From assembly GCA_046349975.1 (NCBI GenBank), contig JAXMBH010000007.1, positions 62,001 through 126,000 of the forward strand: DNA of 64,000 bases. Direction: 5' to 3'. This DNA is from JABDGM01 sp046349975. GTDB lineage: Bacteria > Planctomycetota > Planctomycetia > Pirellulales > Lacipirellulaceae. Shown one piece after another: positions 54,783 through 63,016 of the stretch. Within the stretch, counting starts at the first letter, position 1, and each line of letters opens with the position of its first letter. The translations under genes were made by a program, and so were the position numbers. The notes under the pieces are model-generated. The model ran no database searches. It was not told the DNA's origin and saw nothing but the letters and a program-made list of their open reading frames with translations.

Positions 54783-55685
54783 ATGGAACTCTCGGCCAAC
54801 GAAATCCAACTTAGCCAGCACCGCGTTTACCGCCAATTGGTGACCGCGCAGTCGGCGCTGATGAAGTTCCTGTGCGTGCTGTTTACGTTCATCATTCTCG
54901 CTCTGTTAGCGAGTGTGACGTCGTACTTGCTCGCGAAGGGCGTCCGCCACTTGAGCTGGGACATCTTCACCGAAGTGCCGATTCCGCCGGGCATGGAGGG
55001 CGCTCCCGGCGGCCTAAAAAACGCGCTCGTGGGCACGTGCCTTCTCATCGGCCTCGCGAGCCTGGTGGGAATTCCGCTCGGCATGCTGGCGGGGATTTAT
55101 CTGTCGGAATACTCGGCCCGGTCGTACCTCGGCGCGCCATTGCGGTTCATTGCCGATGTCCTTTCCGGTGTGCCGTCGATCGTGGTCGGCATCTTGGGTT
55201 ACGAATTGTTTGTCGTGCCGATGGGCCGTTTCAATGGTTACGCCGGTGCGTGCGCACTGGCTTTTATCATGATTCCGATCGTCGCCCGCACGACCGAAGA
55301 AATGTTGCGGCTGGTGCCGAACAGCTATCGCGATGCTTCCATCGCCCTGGGCGCGACGAAGGCCCGCACGATCATGCAAGTGGTGCTGCCGGCGGCGAGC
55401 GGCAGCGTCATTACGGGCGTCATGCTGGCGATAGCCCGCGTGGCTGGCGAAACGGCGCCGCTGTTGTTTACAGCGCTCGGTTCACGATTGTTGACGCTTG
55501 ACCCGTCGCAACCGTTCCCGTCGCTCACCGTGCAGGTGTTCGTCTATGCGACCGGCCCGATTCGCGATGAACAGAATTTGGCTTGGGCCGGGCTGCTAAT
55601 CTTGATTGCGTTGATTTTCGTGCTGAATCTGACGCTGCGGCTCATGGTGCACCATTTACAGCGAAATCGCCCGGCTCGCGGTTAG
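54783..55685 (+). CDS. pstA: Phosphate ABC transporter permease PstA
   Basis: A 300-residue permease with six predicted helices. GGLKNALVGTCLLIGLASLVGIPLGMLAGIYLSEYS, the ADVLSGVPSIVVGI segment, and the EAA loop EEMLRLVPNSYRDASIALGATKARTIMQVVLPAA match PstA. It follows pstC by 62 bases on the same strand and precedes pstB by 30 bases. Forms the inner-membrane phosphate channel with PstC. The start at ATG 54783 (MELSANEIQLSQ) gives a normal cytoplasmic N-terminus. Confidence 0.95.
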   Translation: MELSANEIQLSQHRVYRQLVTAQSALMKFLCVLFTFIILALLASVTSYLLAKGVRHLSWDIFTEVPIPPGMEGAPGGLKNALVGTCLLIGLASLVGIPLGMLAGIYLSEYSARSYLGAPLRFIADVLSGVPSIVVGILGYELFVVPMGRFNGYAGACALAFIMIPIVARTTEEMLRLVPNSYRDASIALGATKARTIMQVVLPAASGSVITGVMLAIARVAGETAPLLFTALGSRLLTLDPSQPFPSLTVQVFVYATGPIRDEQNLAWAGLLILIALIFVLNLTLRLMVHHLQRNRPARG

Positions 55686-55715
55686 CCGCGCGTCGGCTAG
55701 AATTGAGAGCGTACG

Positions 55716-56570
55716 ATGATGATGCAAGACGCCCCGCTCAAGCGACCGATCATGGCATTACGGCCGACCATTCCGCGAGAACGACCGGCACGCACGGCGG
55801 ACGACATGGCCCGTCGCACGCCGAAGATCTCGGTGTCGCACCTCAATTTTTACTATGGGCAGAAGCGGGCGCTTGCCGATGTGTCGCTGCAGATCCCGCA
55901 GAACTGCGTGACCGCGTTTATCGGTCCCTCCGGCTGTGGCAAAAGTACGTTTTTGCGGTGCCTTAACCGGATGAACGACCTTATCGACGGCACCCGTGTC
56001 GAAGGCGACGTGCTGCTCGATGGCAGCGACATTCTGGGTCCTAAAGTCGACGTCGTCGAACTGCGAAAACGCGTGGGCATGGTGTTTCAGAAGTCGAACC
56101 CGTTTCCGAAGTCGATATTCGAAAACGTGGCCTACGGCCCGCGCGTGGCCGGCGTGCGGCAGAAGTCGATGCTGTACGAAATCGTCGAGAAGTCGCTCAC
56201 GCGGGCGGCGCTGTGGGAAGAAGTGAAGGACCGGCTCGAGGAGTCGGCGCTGCAGCTCTCCGGCGGTCAGCAGCAGCGACTGTGCATTGCCCGGGCGCTG
56301 GCCACGAATCCCGAAGTGCTGCTCATGGACGAGCCGGCGTCGGCGCTCGACCCGGCATCGACTTCGCGCATCGAAGACCTCATCTTCGAGCTCCGCGATC
56401 GCTACACGATCGTGATCGTGACGCACAACATGCAGCAGGCGGCCCGGGTATCGGACCGCACGGCATTTTTTTATCAAGGCGAACTCATCGAGGCGGGGTC
56501 GACGAACGAGCTGTTCACGAACCCGTCACGGAAGCAGACTGAAGATTACATTACTGGGCGATTTGGTTGA
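55716..56570 (+). CDS. pstB: Phosphate ABC transporter ATPase PstB
   Basis: A 284-residue ATPase energising phosphate uptake. Walker A GPSGCGKST (70-78), Q-loop FQKSNPFPKSIFENVAYGPR, signature LSGGQQQRLCIARAL, Walker B LLMDEPASALDP, and the switch His in IVIVTHNMQQAARVSD are all intact. It has an N-terminal extension of about 35 residues with no motif (MMMQDAPLKRPIMALRP) compared with E. coli PstB; the true start could be ATG 55806 (MARRTPKISVSHLNFYYG). It is followed by a G/T-rich inverted repeat and phoU. Confidence 0.96.
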   Translation: MMMQDAPLKRPIMALRPTIPRERPARTADDMARRTPKISVSHLNFYYGQKRALADVSLQIPQNCVTAFIGPSGCGKSTFLRCLNRMNDLIDGTRVEGDVLLDGSDILGPKVDVVELRKRVGMVFQKSNPFPKSIFENVAYGPRVAGVRQKSMLYEIVEKSLTRAALWEEVKDRLEESALQLSGGQQQRLCIARALATNPEVLLMDEPASALDPASTSRIEDLIFELRDRYTIVIVTHNMQQAARVSDRTAFFYQGELIEAGSTNELFTNPSRKQTEDYITGRFG

Positions 56571-56576
56571 AAGGTG

Positions 56577-56663
56577 GTGAGTAGGTGAGTCGGTGAGTGA
56601 GTAAGTGGGCAAGTTTGCAACATGGCGGACTTGGCTCACCTACTAACCTACTCACTTACTTAC
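56577..56663. repeat. GTGAGT-rich inverted repeat between pstB and phoU
   Basis: GTGAGTAGGTGAGT (56577-56590) and the GTGAGTGAGTAAG words after it pair imperfectly with CTCACCTACTAACCTACTCAC (56635-56655) and CTTACTTAC. It is the only spacer between pstB and phoU and is likely another mobile palindrome; it may tune the phoU level. Confidence 0.6.
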
Positions 56664-56679
56664 CGACGCACCGAACCAC

Positions 56680-57366
56680 ATGTCAAAACACTTAGAACGT
56701 GATTTGGAAGCATTGGAACGCGAGATTCTCGACCAATCATCGCGAGTCGAAGAGATGATTGCGAAGGCCTGCCAGGCGCTGTTGGAGCGCCGCGCCGATG
56801 TGGCGAACGACGTGGCGGCCAGTGAGATCGAAATCAACGTCCGCGAGGTCAAGATCGAAGAAGAGTGCCTCAAGATTTTGGCGCTCCATCAGCCGGTGGC
56901 GGTGGATCTGCGCCGGACGGCGACCGTGCTCAAGGTCAATACCGAGTTGGAACGCATCGCCGATCTGGCGGTGAACATCGCCGAGCGCACGCTCTCGCTC
57001 ACCGAATGGCCGGAGTTCGAAATCCCCGACAAGCTCGAGCGGATGTTCATCCGCGCTTCCGACATGGTCCACGAAGCGCTCGATGCGTTCGTCGATCAGA
57101 ATGTCGACGCCGCCCGCGAGGTTTGCCGGCGGGATGATGAAGTCGACGAATACAACCGCCGCGTAATCGACGACCTCTTGGACGTGATGCGATCGCAGCC
57201 CGACATGGTCGAACCGGCCATCCACTTTTTCTCGGTCTGCCGGCATGTCGAGCGAATCGGCGACTGCGCGACGAACATTGCCGAGGATGTCATCTACCTC
57301 GTCGAAGGCGAGATCGCGCGGCATCATTTTGATAACCTTCACCCGAGCGCGCAGTCACACGAGTAA
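56680..57366 (+). CDS. phoU: Phosphate signalling protein PhoU
   Basis: A 228-residue all-helical protein with two PhoU repeats. Features: HLERDLEALEREILDQSSRVEEM at the start, the metal-site-like ELERIADLAVNIAERTL in repeat 1 and HVERIGDCATNIAEDVIYLVEGE in repeat 2 (both of the ExxxD type). PhoU links PstSCAB to the PhoR kinase, repressing the response when phosphate is ample. It is followed after only 5 bases by the response regulator gene, which is the usual tight coupling. ATG 56680. Confidence 0.95.
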   Translation: MSKHLERDLEALEREILDQSSRVEEMIAKACQALLERRADVANDVAASEIEINVREVKIEEECLKILALHQPVAVDLRRTATVLKVNTELERIADLAVNIAERTLSLTEWPEFEIPDKLERMFIRASDMVHEALDAFVDQNVDAAREVCRRDDEVDEYNRRVIDDLLDVMRSQPDMVEPAIHFFSVCRHVERIGDCATNIAEDVIYLVEGEIARHHFDNLHPSAQSHE

Positions 57367-57377
57367 GACGAATGGTC

Positions 57378-58088
57378 ATGGCTAAGGGGCAGATACTCAT
57401 TGTTGAAGACGATCGTTCGCTGGCCGAGGTGCTGGATTACAACCTCCGCCGCGACGGTTACGACACGTTCGTGGCCAACGACGGCCAGGAAGGCCTGCGG
57501 CAGGCCCGGGTGCGCGGGCCCGATCTGGTCGTGCTCGACCTGATGCTGCCGCTGGTCGATGGGCTGGAGGTGTGCCGCCGGCTGCGGGCCGACCCGGCGA
57601 CCCGGAACATGCTCGTGCTCATGCTCACAGCGAAAACCGAGGAGACAGACGAAGTCGTCGGCTTTTCCGTGGGTACAGATGACTATGTCGCGAAGCCGTT
57701 CAGCGTAAAGGTGCTGTTGGAGCGGATCCGGGCGCTGCTGCGGCGCCGCGAAGGCCACGGCAGTGATGACAACGTCGTTGTGAGCCAGGGTGTGCTGGTC
57801 GACCGCGAACGGCACCGCGTAACGATTGACGAGCAACCGCTCGATGTCACGCCGAGCGAATTTGGCTTGCTCGAAGCGCTCGTCCGCCAGCCGGGGCGGG
57901 TGTATTCGCGAAGCGAACTCATCGACGCGGCGCTCGGCGGCGATTCACTGGTGCTCGAGCGGACGATCGACGTTCACATCCGCTCGCTCCGCAAGAAAAT
58001 GGGGCCGCATGCCGTGCTCGTGGAAACCGTCCGCGGCATCGGCTACCGCTTCCGCGACCCAGCCAGTGCCACGCTCGAATCGGTGTAG
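57378..58088 (+). CDS. phoB: PhoB/OmpR-family response regulator
   Basis: A 236-residue regulator. Receiver domain: D11/D12 in IVEDDRS, phosphoacceptor D54 in VVLDLMLPLVDG, and the conserved Lys in LMLTAKTEET. C-terminal winged-helix domain with DVTPSEFGLLEALVRQPGRVYSRSELIDAALG and VDVHIRSLRKKMGP-like motif (here IDVHIRSLRKKMGPHAVLVETVRGIGYRF). It is the last gene of the pst-phoU cluster, so it likely controls phosphate starvation genes; its kinase is the PhoR-like protein encoded at 46333, not adjacent. ATG 57378 is chosen; ATG 57372 is possible. Confidence 0.9.
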   Translation: MAKGQILIVEDDRSLAEVLDYNLRRDGYDTFVANDGQEGLRQARVRGPDLVVLDLMLPLVDGLEVCRRLRADPATRNMLVLMLTAKTEETDEVVGFSVGTDDYVAKPFSVKVLLERIRALLRRREGHGSDDNVVVSQGVLVDRERHRVTIDEQPLDVTPSEFGLLEALVRQPGRVYSRSELIDAALGGDSLVLERTIDVHIRSLRKKMGPHAVLVETVRGIGYRFRDPASATLESV

Positions 58089-58271
58089 AGTGGGTACCCT
58101 CCGCCATCCGGCCGGTGGGGCGTTGCGCTCGTGGGGCGTGCAATTTGCGGCCTTTTCCGCTTGCTCGACTTTTTGCGATACCTGCCCGTCCCTTGCGGGG
58201 TTTTAATTTGGGAGGCGACGGTTCTTTCCGCGCCCGGGGCACGAAGTTCGACTCAGGAAAGGGTAGGTACG

Positions 58272-59024
58272 ATGCGATTCGCAAGCAAAGGTTGGTTGCT
58301 CATTGCCGCAGCGGCGGTGGTCGCCCTGATGGCCCAGGTTTCGTTGGCGCAACGCGAAGGTGGCCGCGGCGGTCGTGGTTTTGGCGGCGGCATGGGTGGC
58401 CCACCGACCCCCGCGCGGCTGCTCATGCTAAAGGAAGTTCAAGACGCGCTCAAACTCACCGACGATCAGAAAGACAAGCTCAAGCAGATTAACGACGACA
58501 TGCGCGACGCCCTCCGCAAAGCGATGGACGACGGCTCGGGGCGCGAGAAGATGCAGGAACTCATGGCGAGCACGACGACGAAGGTCAATGAAGTGCTCGA
58601 TGAAGGCCAGCAGAAGCGGCTGCTTGGGATTTTCGTGCAGGTGAACGGCGCGAACGCCGCGCTCGATCCCGGCGTGGCGAAAGAGCTCAACGTGACGGAC
58701 GACCAGAAGAAGAAACTCGCAGACATCCGCCAAAAGAACATGGAGTCCATGCGCGACCTGTTCCAAAGCGCCCGCGATCAGGAGGGCGGCCGCGAGGCAA
58801 TGCGCGAAAAGATGGATAAGCTTCGCGAAGAAGAATCCAAAGCCATGATGGAAGTGCTCACCGCCGAACAGCAGAAGGACCTCGAAGCTCTCAAGGGCGA
58901 GAAGGTCGAAGTTGATCTGTCGCAGCTGCGCGGTCCTGTTGGCCGCGGGGGGCAACCCGGCGATCGGCCCCGCGGTGAACGAGGCGGACGCAATCGCGGC
59001 GGCGAAGAAAAGTCGAACAACTAG
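58272..59024 (+). CDS. Exported Spy/LTXXQ-like protein
   Basis: A 250-residue periplasmic protein with a signal peptide (GWLLIAAAAVVALMAQVSLA) and a Gly/Arg-rich segment (REGGRGGRGFGGGMGG). Two LTxxQ-like repeats (LKLTDDQKDKLKQI and LNVTDDQKKKLADI), each followed by long helices with many Lys and Glu, recall Spy and CpxP chaperones, although the family is weakly conserved. The C-terminus is Gly/Arg-rich. ATG 58272 starts the signal peptide; the longer frame upstream is not used. A terminator follows the gene. Confidence 0.7.
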   Translation: MRFASKGWLLIAAAAVVALMAQVSLAQREGGRGGRGFGGGMGGPPTPARLLMLKEVQDALKLTDDQKDKLKQINDDMRDALRKAMDDGSGREKMQELMASTTTKVNEVLDEGQQKRLLGIFVQVNGANAALDPGVAKELNVTDDQKKKLADIRQKNMESMRDLFQSARDQEGGREAMREKMDKLREEESKAMMEVLTAEQQKDLEALKGEKVEVDLSQLRGPVGRGGQPGDRPRGERGGRNRGGEEKSNN

Positions 59025-59059
59025 CGACGCTTTGCCAGATCGCAAAGTTCTGAATTTAG

Positions 59060-59096
59060 AAAGACGGGTGCTGCCTGTGCGGCTCCCGTCTTTTTC
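59060..59096 (+). terminator. Rho-independent terminator
   Basis: AAAGACGGG (59060-59068) and CCCGTCTTT (59085-59093) form a perfect 9-bp stem with a 16-base loop followed by TTC; it is 36 bases after the LTXXQ-protein gene. Confidence 0.75.
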
Positions 59097-59278
59097 TATT
59101 TGTGGGATGCTGACAGTTGTGATAGCTGCCAGGTTGCTCGAGTCACGGGCCAATTTGCTTCAAGTCTGAACGATTCGCACCCGAATTATTTGAACACGAA
59201 CGATTCGGTTGTGAACGATCGTAGGATGGACACTGCCCACCCTGCGCAGCTTCTCTTCGGAGCCAAGGACGGCGAGCA

Positions 59279-59734
59279 TTGACAGCACACGCAGTTTCTT
59301 CGAATGGCGAGCGTTTCGACCGGGCGCCAGCGGCGGCAGCGCATGTGGGGCAGGTTTGTCACACGGCGATTGACGGCCGGCGGGCGTCGCGGGCGCTGGC
59401 GCAGTGGTGCACGCGATTTGAAATCGCCGAGCCTGAGTTGCAGGTGCTGTGGTGCCTAAGGGCAGGCGTTCACCGCGGCTTCGATCAAACCACGCTGGTG
59501 AAACAGCTGGCGTTTTCGCCGGCTCAAGTGAGCGCCACGGTCGAGCGACTGCGAGCCCGCGGTTGGATCTTGCAGCAGGCGTCGTCGAAGGACCGGCGAC
59601 GCAATCTGTGGTACCTAACGCAGTCTGGCACTGCGTTTATCGGTGCGTTGGTGCTGGCGGCCGATGACCTGCAGGTCCACGTTCAACAGGCGGCCGCCAA
59701 GCATTGCGTGTCCCCAACGCGGGAGGCGGCATGA
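59279..59734 (+). CDS. MarR-family transcriptional regulator
   Basis: A protein of up to 151 residues with a winged helix-turn-helix of the MarR type: EPELQVLWCLRAGVHRGFDQTTLVKQLAFSPAQVSATVERLRARGWI (HTH) followed by the wing QQASSKDRRRNLWYLTQSG. MarR proteins bind small molecules and repress efflux genes. It lies directly upstream of a TolC-like gene with an ATGA overlap, which fits control of an exporter. The start (TTG 59279) is weak and the true start is uncertain. Confidence 0.75.
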   Translation: MTAHAVSSNGERFDRAPAAAAHVGQVCHTAIDGRRASRALAQWCTRFEIAEPELQVLWCLRAGVHRGFDQTTLVKQLAFSPAQVSATVERLRARGWILQQASSKDRRRNLWYLTQSGTAFIGALVLAADDLQVHVQQAAAKHCVSPTREAA

Positions 59735-62613
59735 GAATGAATTGCCTCTCATTCGTGTTCCCGCCGAGTCCGCACCGCGCAGTGCACATCGCGGCGGCAT
59801 GGCTTGCGCTCGTTTCGATGCTCGCGCCATCGCTCAGCTGCACGCGGCCCTATTATCGTCGCCAGGCTGACCGCGAGGTGAACTGCATCATCGACAGCAA
59901 GTCGGTGGCGCTCGGCGAAGCGCCCGGCGAGTACCGCATCGACGTCGATCCGAAGTCGCGGATGTACGACCCCAACAGCCCCGATTGCCCGCCGATGCCG
60001 CCCGATGATCCGATTTCTCACCAGCTGATGCACTGCGTCGACTGTAAGCCTGGCGCGCCTTGCTGGCGGCACATGGGCAAGACGCCGTATACCTCGAACC
60101 CCTCGTGGGAAAGCTACTTGCCGCGCGATAAGGACGGCAACGTCGTGCTCGATATCGCGGGGGCCGTGCAAGTCGCGCTGCTCGAGTCGCCGGCTTATCA
60201 GCAGCAACTGGAAACGCTGTACCTCTCGGGCCTCGATGTAACTTTCGAGCGGTTCCGCTTCGATTCGCAGTTCTTCGGCGGCTCGTCGATCTTCTACACG
60301 GCAGCAGGGCCGCAGGCGGCCGGTACGCCGGCCGGGTCCAGCGTGCTCACGGTAAGTCCGTCGCGGCCAGATAATCCCTATCGCGTCGAAAAACTGACCG
60401 CGACCGGCGGCGAAATCGTGGTCAGCTTCGCGAACTCCCTTGTCTGGCAGTTCGCCGGACCCGACGACTACTCGAGCCGCTCGATTCTAAACTTCAACCT
60501 CGTGCAGCCACTGTTGCGTTTCGGCGGCCGTGCTCGCGTGCTCGAACGGCTCACGATTTCCGAACGTGCGCTGCTCGCCAATGTGCGGCAGATGCAGCAA
60601 TATCAACAGGGTTTCTACCTGAACGTAGTCACGGGCCGCGACGCCGGATCGGGCCCCAGCCGGCGCGGTGGTTTGCTCGGCGGCAGCGGCCTGGAAGGAT
60701 TCAGCGGCGTTGGCGTCGGCGGTTTCGGTCGCGTTGGTGGTGTCGGTGGCACCGGGGCCAATCAGAACTTCGGGCTCACCGGTGGCGCCGGCGCTCAACA
60801 AGCCGGCGGCTACATCGGCCTGCTGCAAACGGCGCAGATCATCCGCAACCAATACTCGAATATTGCGGGCCTCGGCGACAGCCTGGAGCAACTGCAGGCC
60901 GCCAACGAAGCGGGCCGCATCGATCGGTTCCAAGTCGATCTCGCCCGCCAGGCGCTCTACAACGCGCAAAGCCAGCTGCTCAACAACGAAAACGCATACG
61001 CGAACGCGCTCGACAACTTCAAAGTGAACTACGGCCTGCCGCCGTCGCTCGATGTGAAGATCGCCGACCCGCTGCTCGACCACTTCAATTTGCTTGATCC
61101 TGATCTCTCGGCCTTGCAGATTCGCATCACCGACACGCTCACGGTCCTGCGCGAAGGCGGCCTGGCGGCAACGCCTGAAGGCCTGCCGCCGCAACCGCTC
61201 ATTCTGCCGAACGAGCCGCCGCCGCATCCGAAGCTGACGGCACAGAGCACTGATTTCGCCTCGCTAGTGCAGCGGGCGGCCGAAATTCGTGTCACTTCGC
61301 AAGCTCGCCTGGCTGCCGCTGAACTCGACCTGGCCCGGCTTGAAGCGGCGTTGCCATCGCGGCGGGCATTTCTCCAGCGACTCTCCGTTCGCAAGGAAAC
61401 GCAACAAGCGAATATCGATCCCGACCTCGTCAGCGTCGCACGCTTAGATCAGCGGTTTGTGGAAACCAAAGAAGAGTTCAAGTTGCTCAGCGGTCAGCTT
61501 ACGGCGATTTGGGCCGAACTCGATAGCGTCACTGGCGCCACCAATCTGCCGGTGGTTGAACATCGCGCGAAGCTGACGGCTGCACTCAATAAGCTTTCAG
61601 GCTCGATGCTGGAGCTCTCGTTGCTGCAAGCGCGGGCCCGGCTCGATGGCATCACGTTCGATCCTGTCGATCTCACCGACAAAGAAGCGTTGTGCATTGC
61701 CAGCCGCTATCGCCGCGATTGGATGAACAACCGGGCAGCCGTCGTCGATGCCTGGCGGCTCATTCAATTCAATGCCAACGCCCTGGAAAGCGACCTCGAT
61801 TTCGTATTCAATGGCGACCTGCGTAACCAGAACGATAATCCATTTTCGCTCAGCGGGCGCAACAGCAGCCTCAGCGTCGGCCTGCAGTTCGATCCGCCGC
61901 TTACCCGCGTCGGCGAGCGAAATACGTACCGTCAATCGTTGATCGAGTATCAACAGGCGAAGCGGTCATACTACCAATTCCGCGACCGCACGCATCGCGA
62001 CCTGCGCGCGACCCTACGGCAACTCAAGCTCGATGACCTGAACTTCGAGCTCCGCCGCGCGGCCGTGCACGTGGCCATTACACAGGTCGACTTGGCGCGG
62101 CTGCGTTTGTCGGAGCCGGCCCGGCCGGTGGCCGCATCGGCCCCGGGGCAGCCAATGGAGCCGGGCGGCGCGTCGCAATTCGGCGACACGGTAGCCCGCG
62201 ACCTTGTCAACGCGCTCATCGACTTGCTCAATGTGCAAAATGACTTCTTGAGTGTGTGGGTTGACCATGAAGTGCAGGACCTCAGCCTTGACTTCCTGCT
62301 CGGTACGATGGAACTCGACGGCCGCGGCCTGCGAATCGAGCACGATCAGCCGCTGCGCACGTTCCTCACGAAGCTACCAGATACGGTGCCGTGCGAAGAC
62401 CCAGATGCCTGCGCGATGCTCGACCACGACATCGCGGATATTAGCACCACAACGGATAATGACGAGTCGGCAGCGATCGTGCCGCGTCCTTCACCGCTGC
62501 CACGGCAAGGCGACGGTCCGGCGCTACAAGGACCGCAGTCGACGCCGTCGGATGCCGCGCCCACGATCGAGCTCTTGCCGCCGCCAACTCCGCCGAGAGA
62601 TCCGACAAAGTGA
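59731..62613 (+). CDS. TolC-like outer-membrane lipoprotein, second copy
   Basis: A 960-residue protein larger than typical TolC (about 490). The leader has LALVSMLAPSLSCTRP, a likely lipobox at SLSC. The TolC-like hairpins are seen as DIAGAVQVALLESPAYQQQLETLYLSG, EAGRIDRFQVDLARQALYNAQSQLLNNENAYANALDNFKVNYG and DLRATLRQLKLDDLNFELRRAAVHVAITQVDLARLRL. Between them lies a Gly-rich segment (GGLLGGSGLEGFSGVGVGGFGRVGGVGGTG). ATG 59731 overlaps the MarR stop (ATGA), with GGGAGG upstream. The C-terminal 60 residues are Pro-rich. It should act with the HlyD adaptor after it. Confidence 0.85.
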   Translation: MRMNCLSFVFPPSPHRAVHIAAAWLALVSMLAPSLSCTRPYYRRQADREVNCIIDSKSVALGEAPGEYRIDVDPKSRMYDPNSPDCPPMPPDDPISHQLMHCVDCKPGAPCWRHMGKTPYTSNPSWESYLPRDKDGNVVLDIAGAVQVALLESPAYQQQLETLYLSGLDVTFERFRFDSQFFGGSSIFYTAAGPQAAGTPAGSSVLTVSPSRPDNPYRVEKLTATGGEIVVSFANSLVWQFAGPDDYSSRSILNFNLVQPLLRFGGRARVLERLTISERALLANVRQMQQYQQGFYLNVVTGRDAGSGPSRRGGLLGGSGLEGFSGVGVGGFGRVGGVGGTGANQNFGLTGGAGAQQAGGYIGLLQTAQIIRNQYSNIAGLGDSLEQLQAANEAGRIDRFQVDLARQALYNAQSQLLNNENAYANALDNFKVNYGLPPSLDVKIADPLLDHFNLLDPDLSALQIRITDTLTVLREGGLAATPEGLPPQPLILPNEPPPHPKLTAQSTDFASLVQRAAEIRVTSQARLAAAELDLARLEAALPSRRAFLQRLSVRKETQQANIDPDLVSVARLDQRFVETKEEFKLLSGQLTAIWAELDSVTGATNLPVVEHRAKLTAALNKLSGSMLELSLLQARARLDGITFDPVDLTDKEALCIASRYRRDWMNNRAAVVDAWRLIQFNANALESDLDFVFNGDLRNQNDNPFSLSGRNSSLSVGLQFDPPLTRVGERNTYRQSLIEYQQAKRSYYQFRDRTHRDLRATLRQLKLDDLNFELRRAAVHVAITQVDLARLRLSEPARPVAASAPGQPMEPGGASQFGDTVARDLVNALIDLLNVQNDFLSVWVDHEVQDLSLDFLLGTMELDGRGLRIEHDQPLRTFLTKLPDTVPCEDPDACAMLDHDIADISTTTDNDESAAIVPRPSPLPRQGDGPALQGPQSTPSDAAPTIELLPPPTPPRDPTK

Positions 62614-63016
62614 ACGGCAGAGGTAACGGCCAAGTTCCGGGCTTTGCCGCCGCTCACCCCCGTACATGATCACGAGTCCAATTAAACATCAGCCAACCCC
62701 AAATTTCCGTACTATTCACTGACTTTTTCACGGCGCTACGCCATCGAACCACGTGGCTTTCCCGGCTAACCGTTCAGCGGCCGAATGTCTATAATCGTAG
62801 GCAGGCCGTCTGAGACGTTTTTATCACTGACAATGCGGCGGCGCGCGACGACAGCGCACATCGTGGCAGGCTGGCAACCATGCCTCCGAGTGACGTCCCG
62901 GAAGATCTCAGATCGCCGCGCGGGTGCGCGCGATGCGGCACCTGCCCCGGTTACCGGGGTTTAATGGGAATGGGCCAAGGCGGACTCCGTGTTTCCGCCT
63001 GCTTTGGGAGAGTACG
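62614..63016. other. Gap between the TolC-like and HlyD genes
   Basis: A 403-base gap in an otherwise co-oriented set. It contains the palindrome CCCCGGT-T-ACCGGGG (62945-62959) and a hairpin AGGCGGA (62978-62984) with TCCGCCT (62994-63000) close to the HlyD start. Neither has an obvious T-run. The region may hold a second promoter; no gene is seen. Confidence 0.5.
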
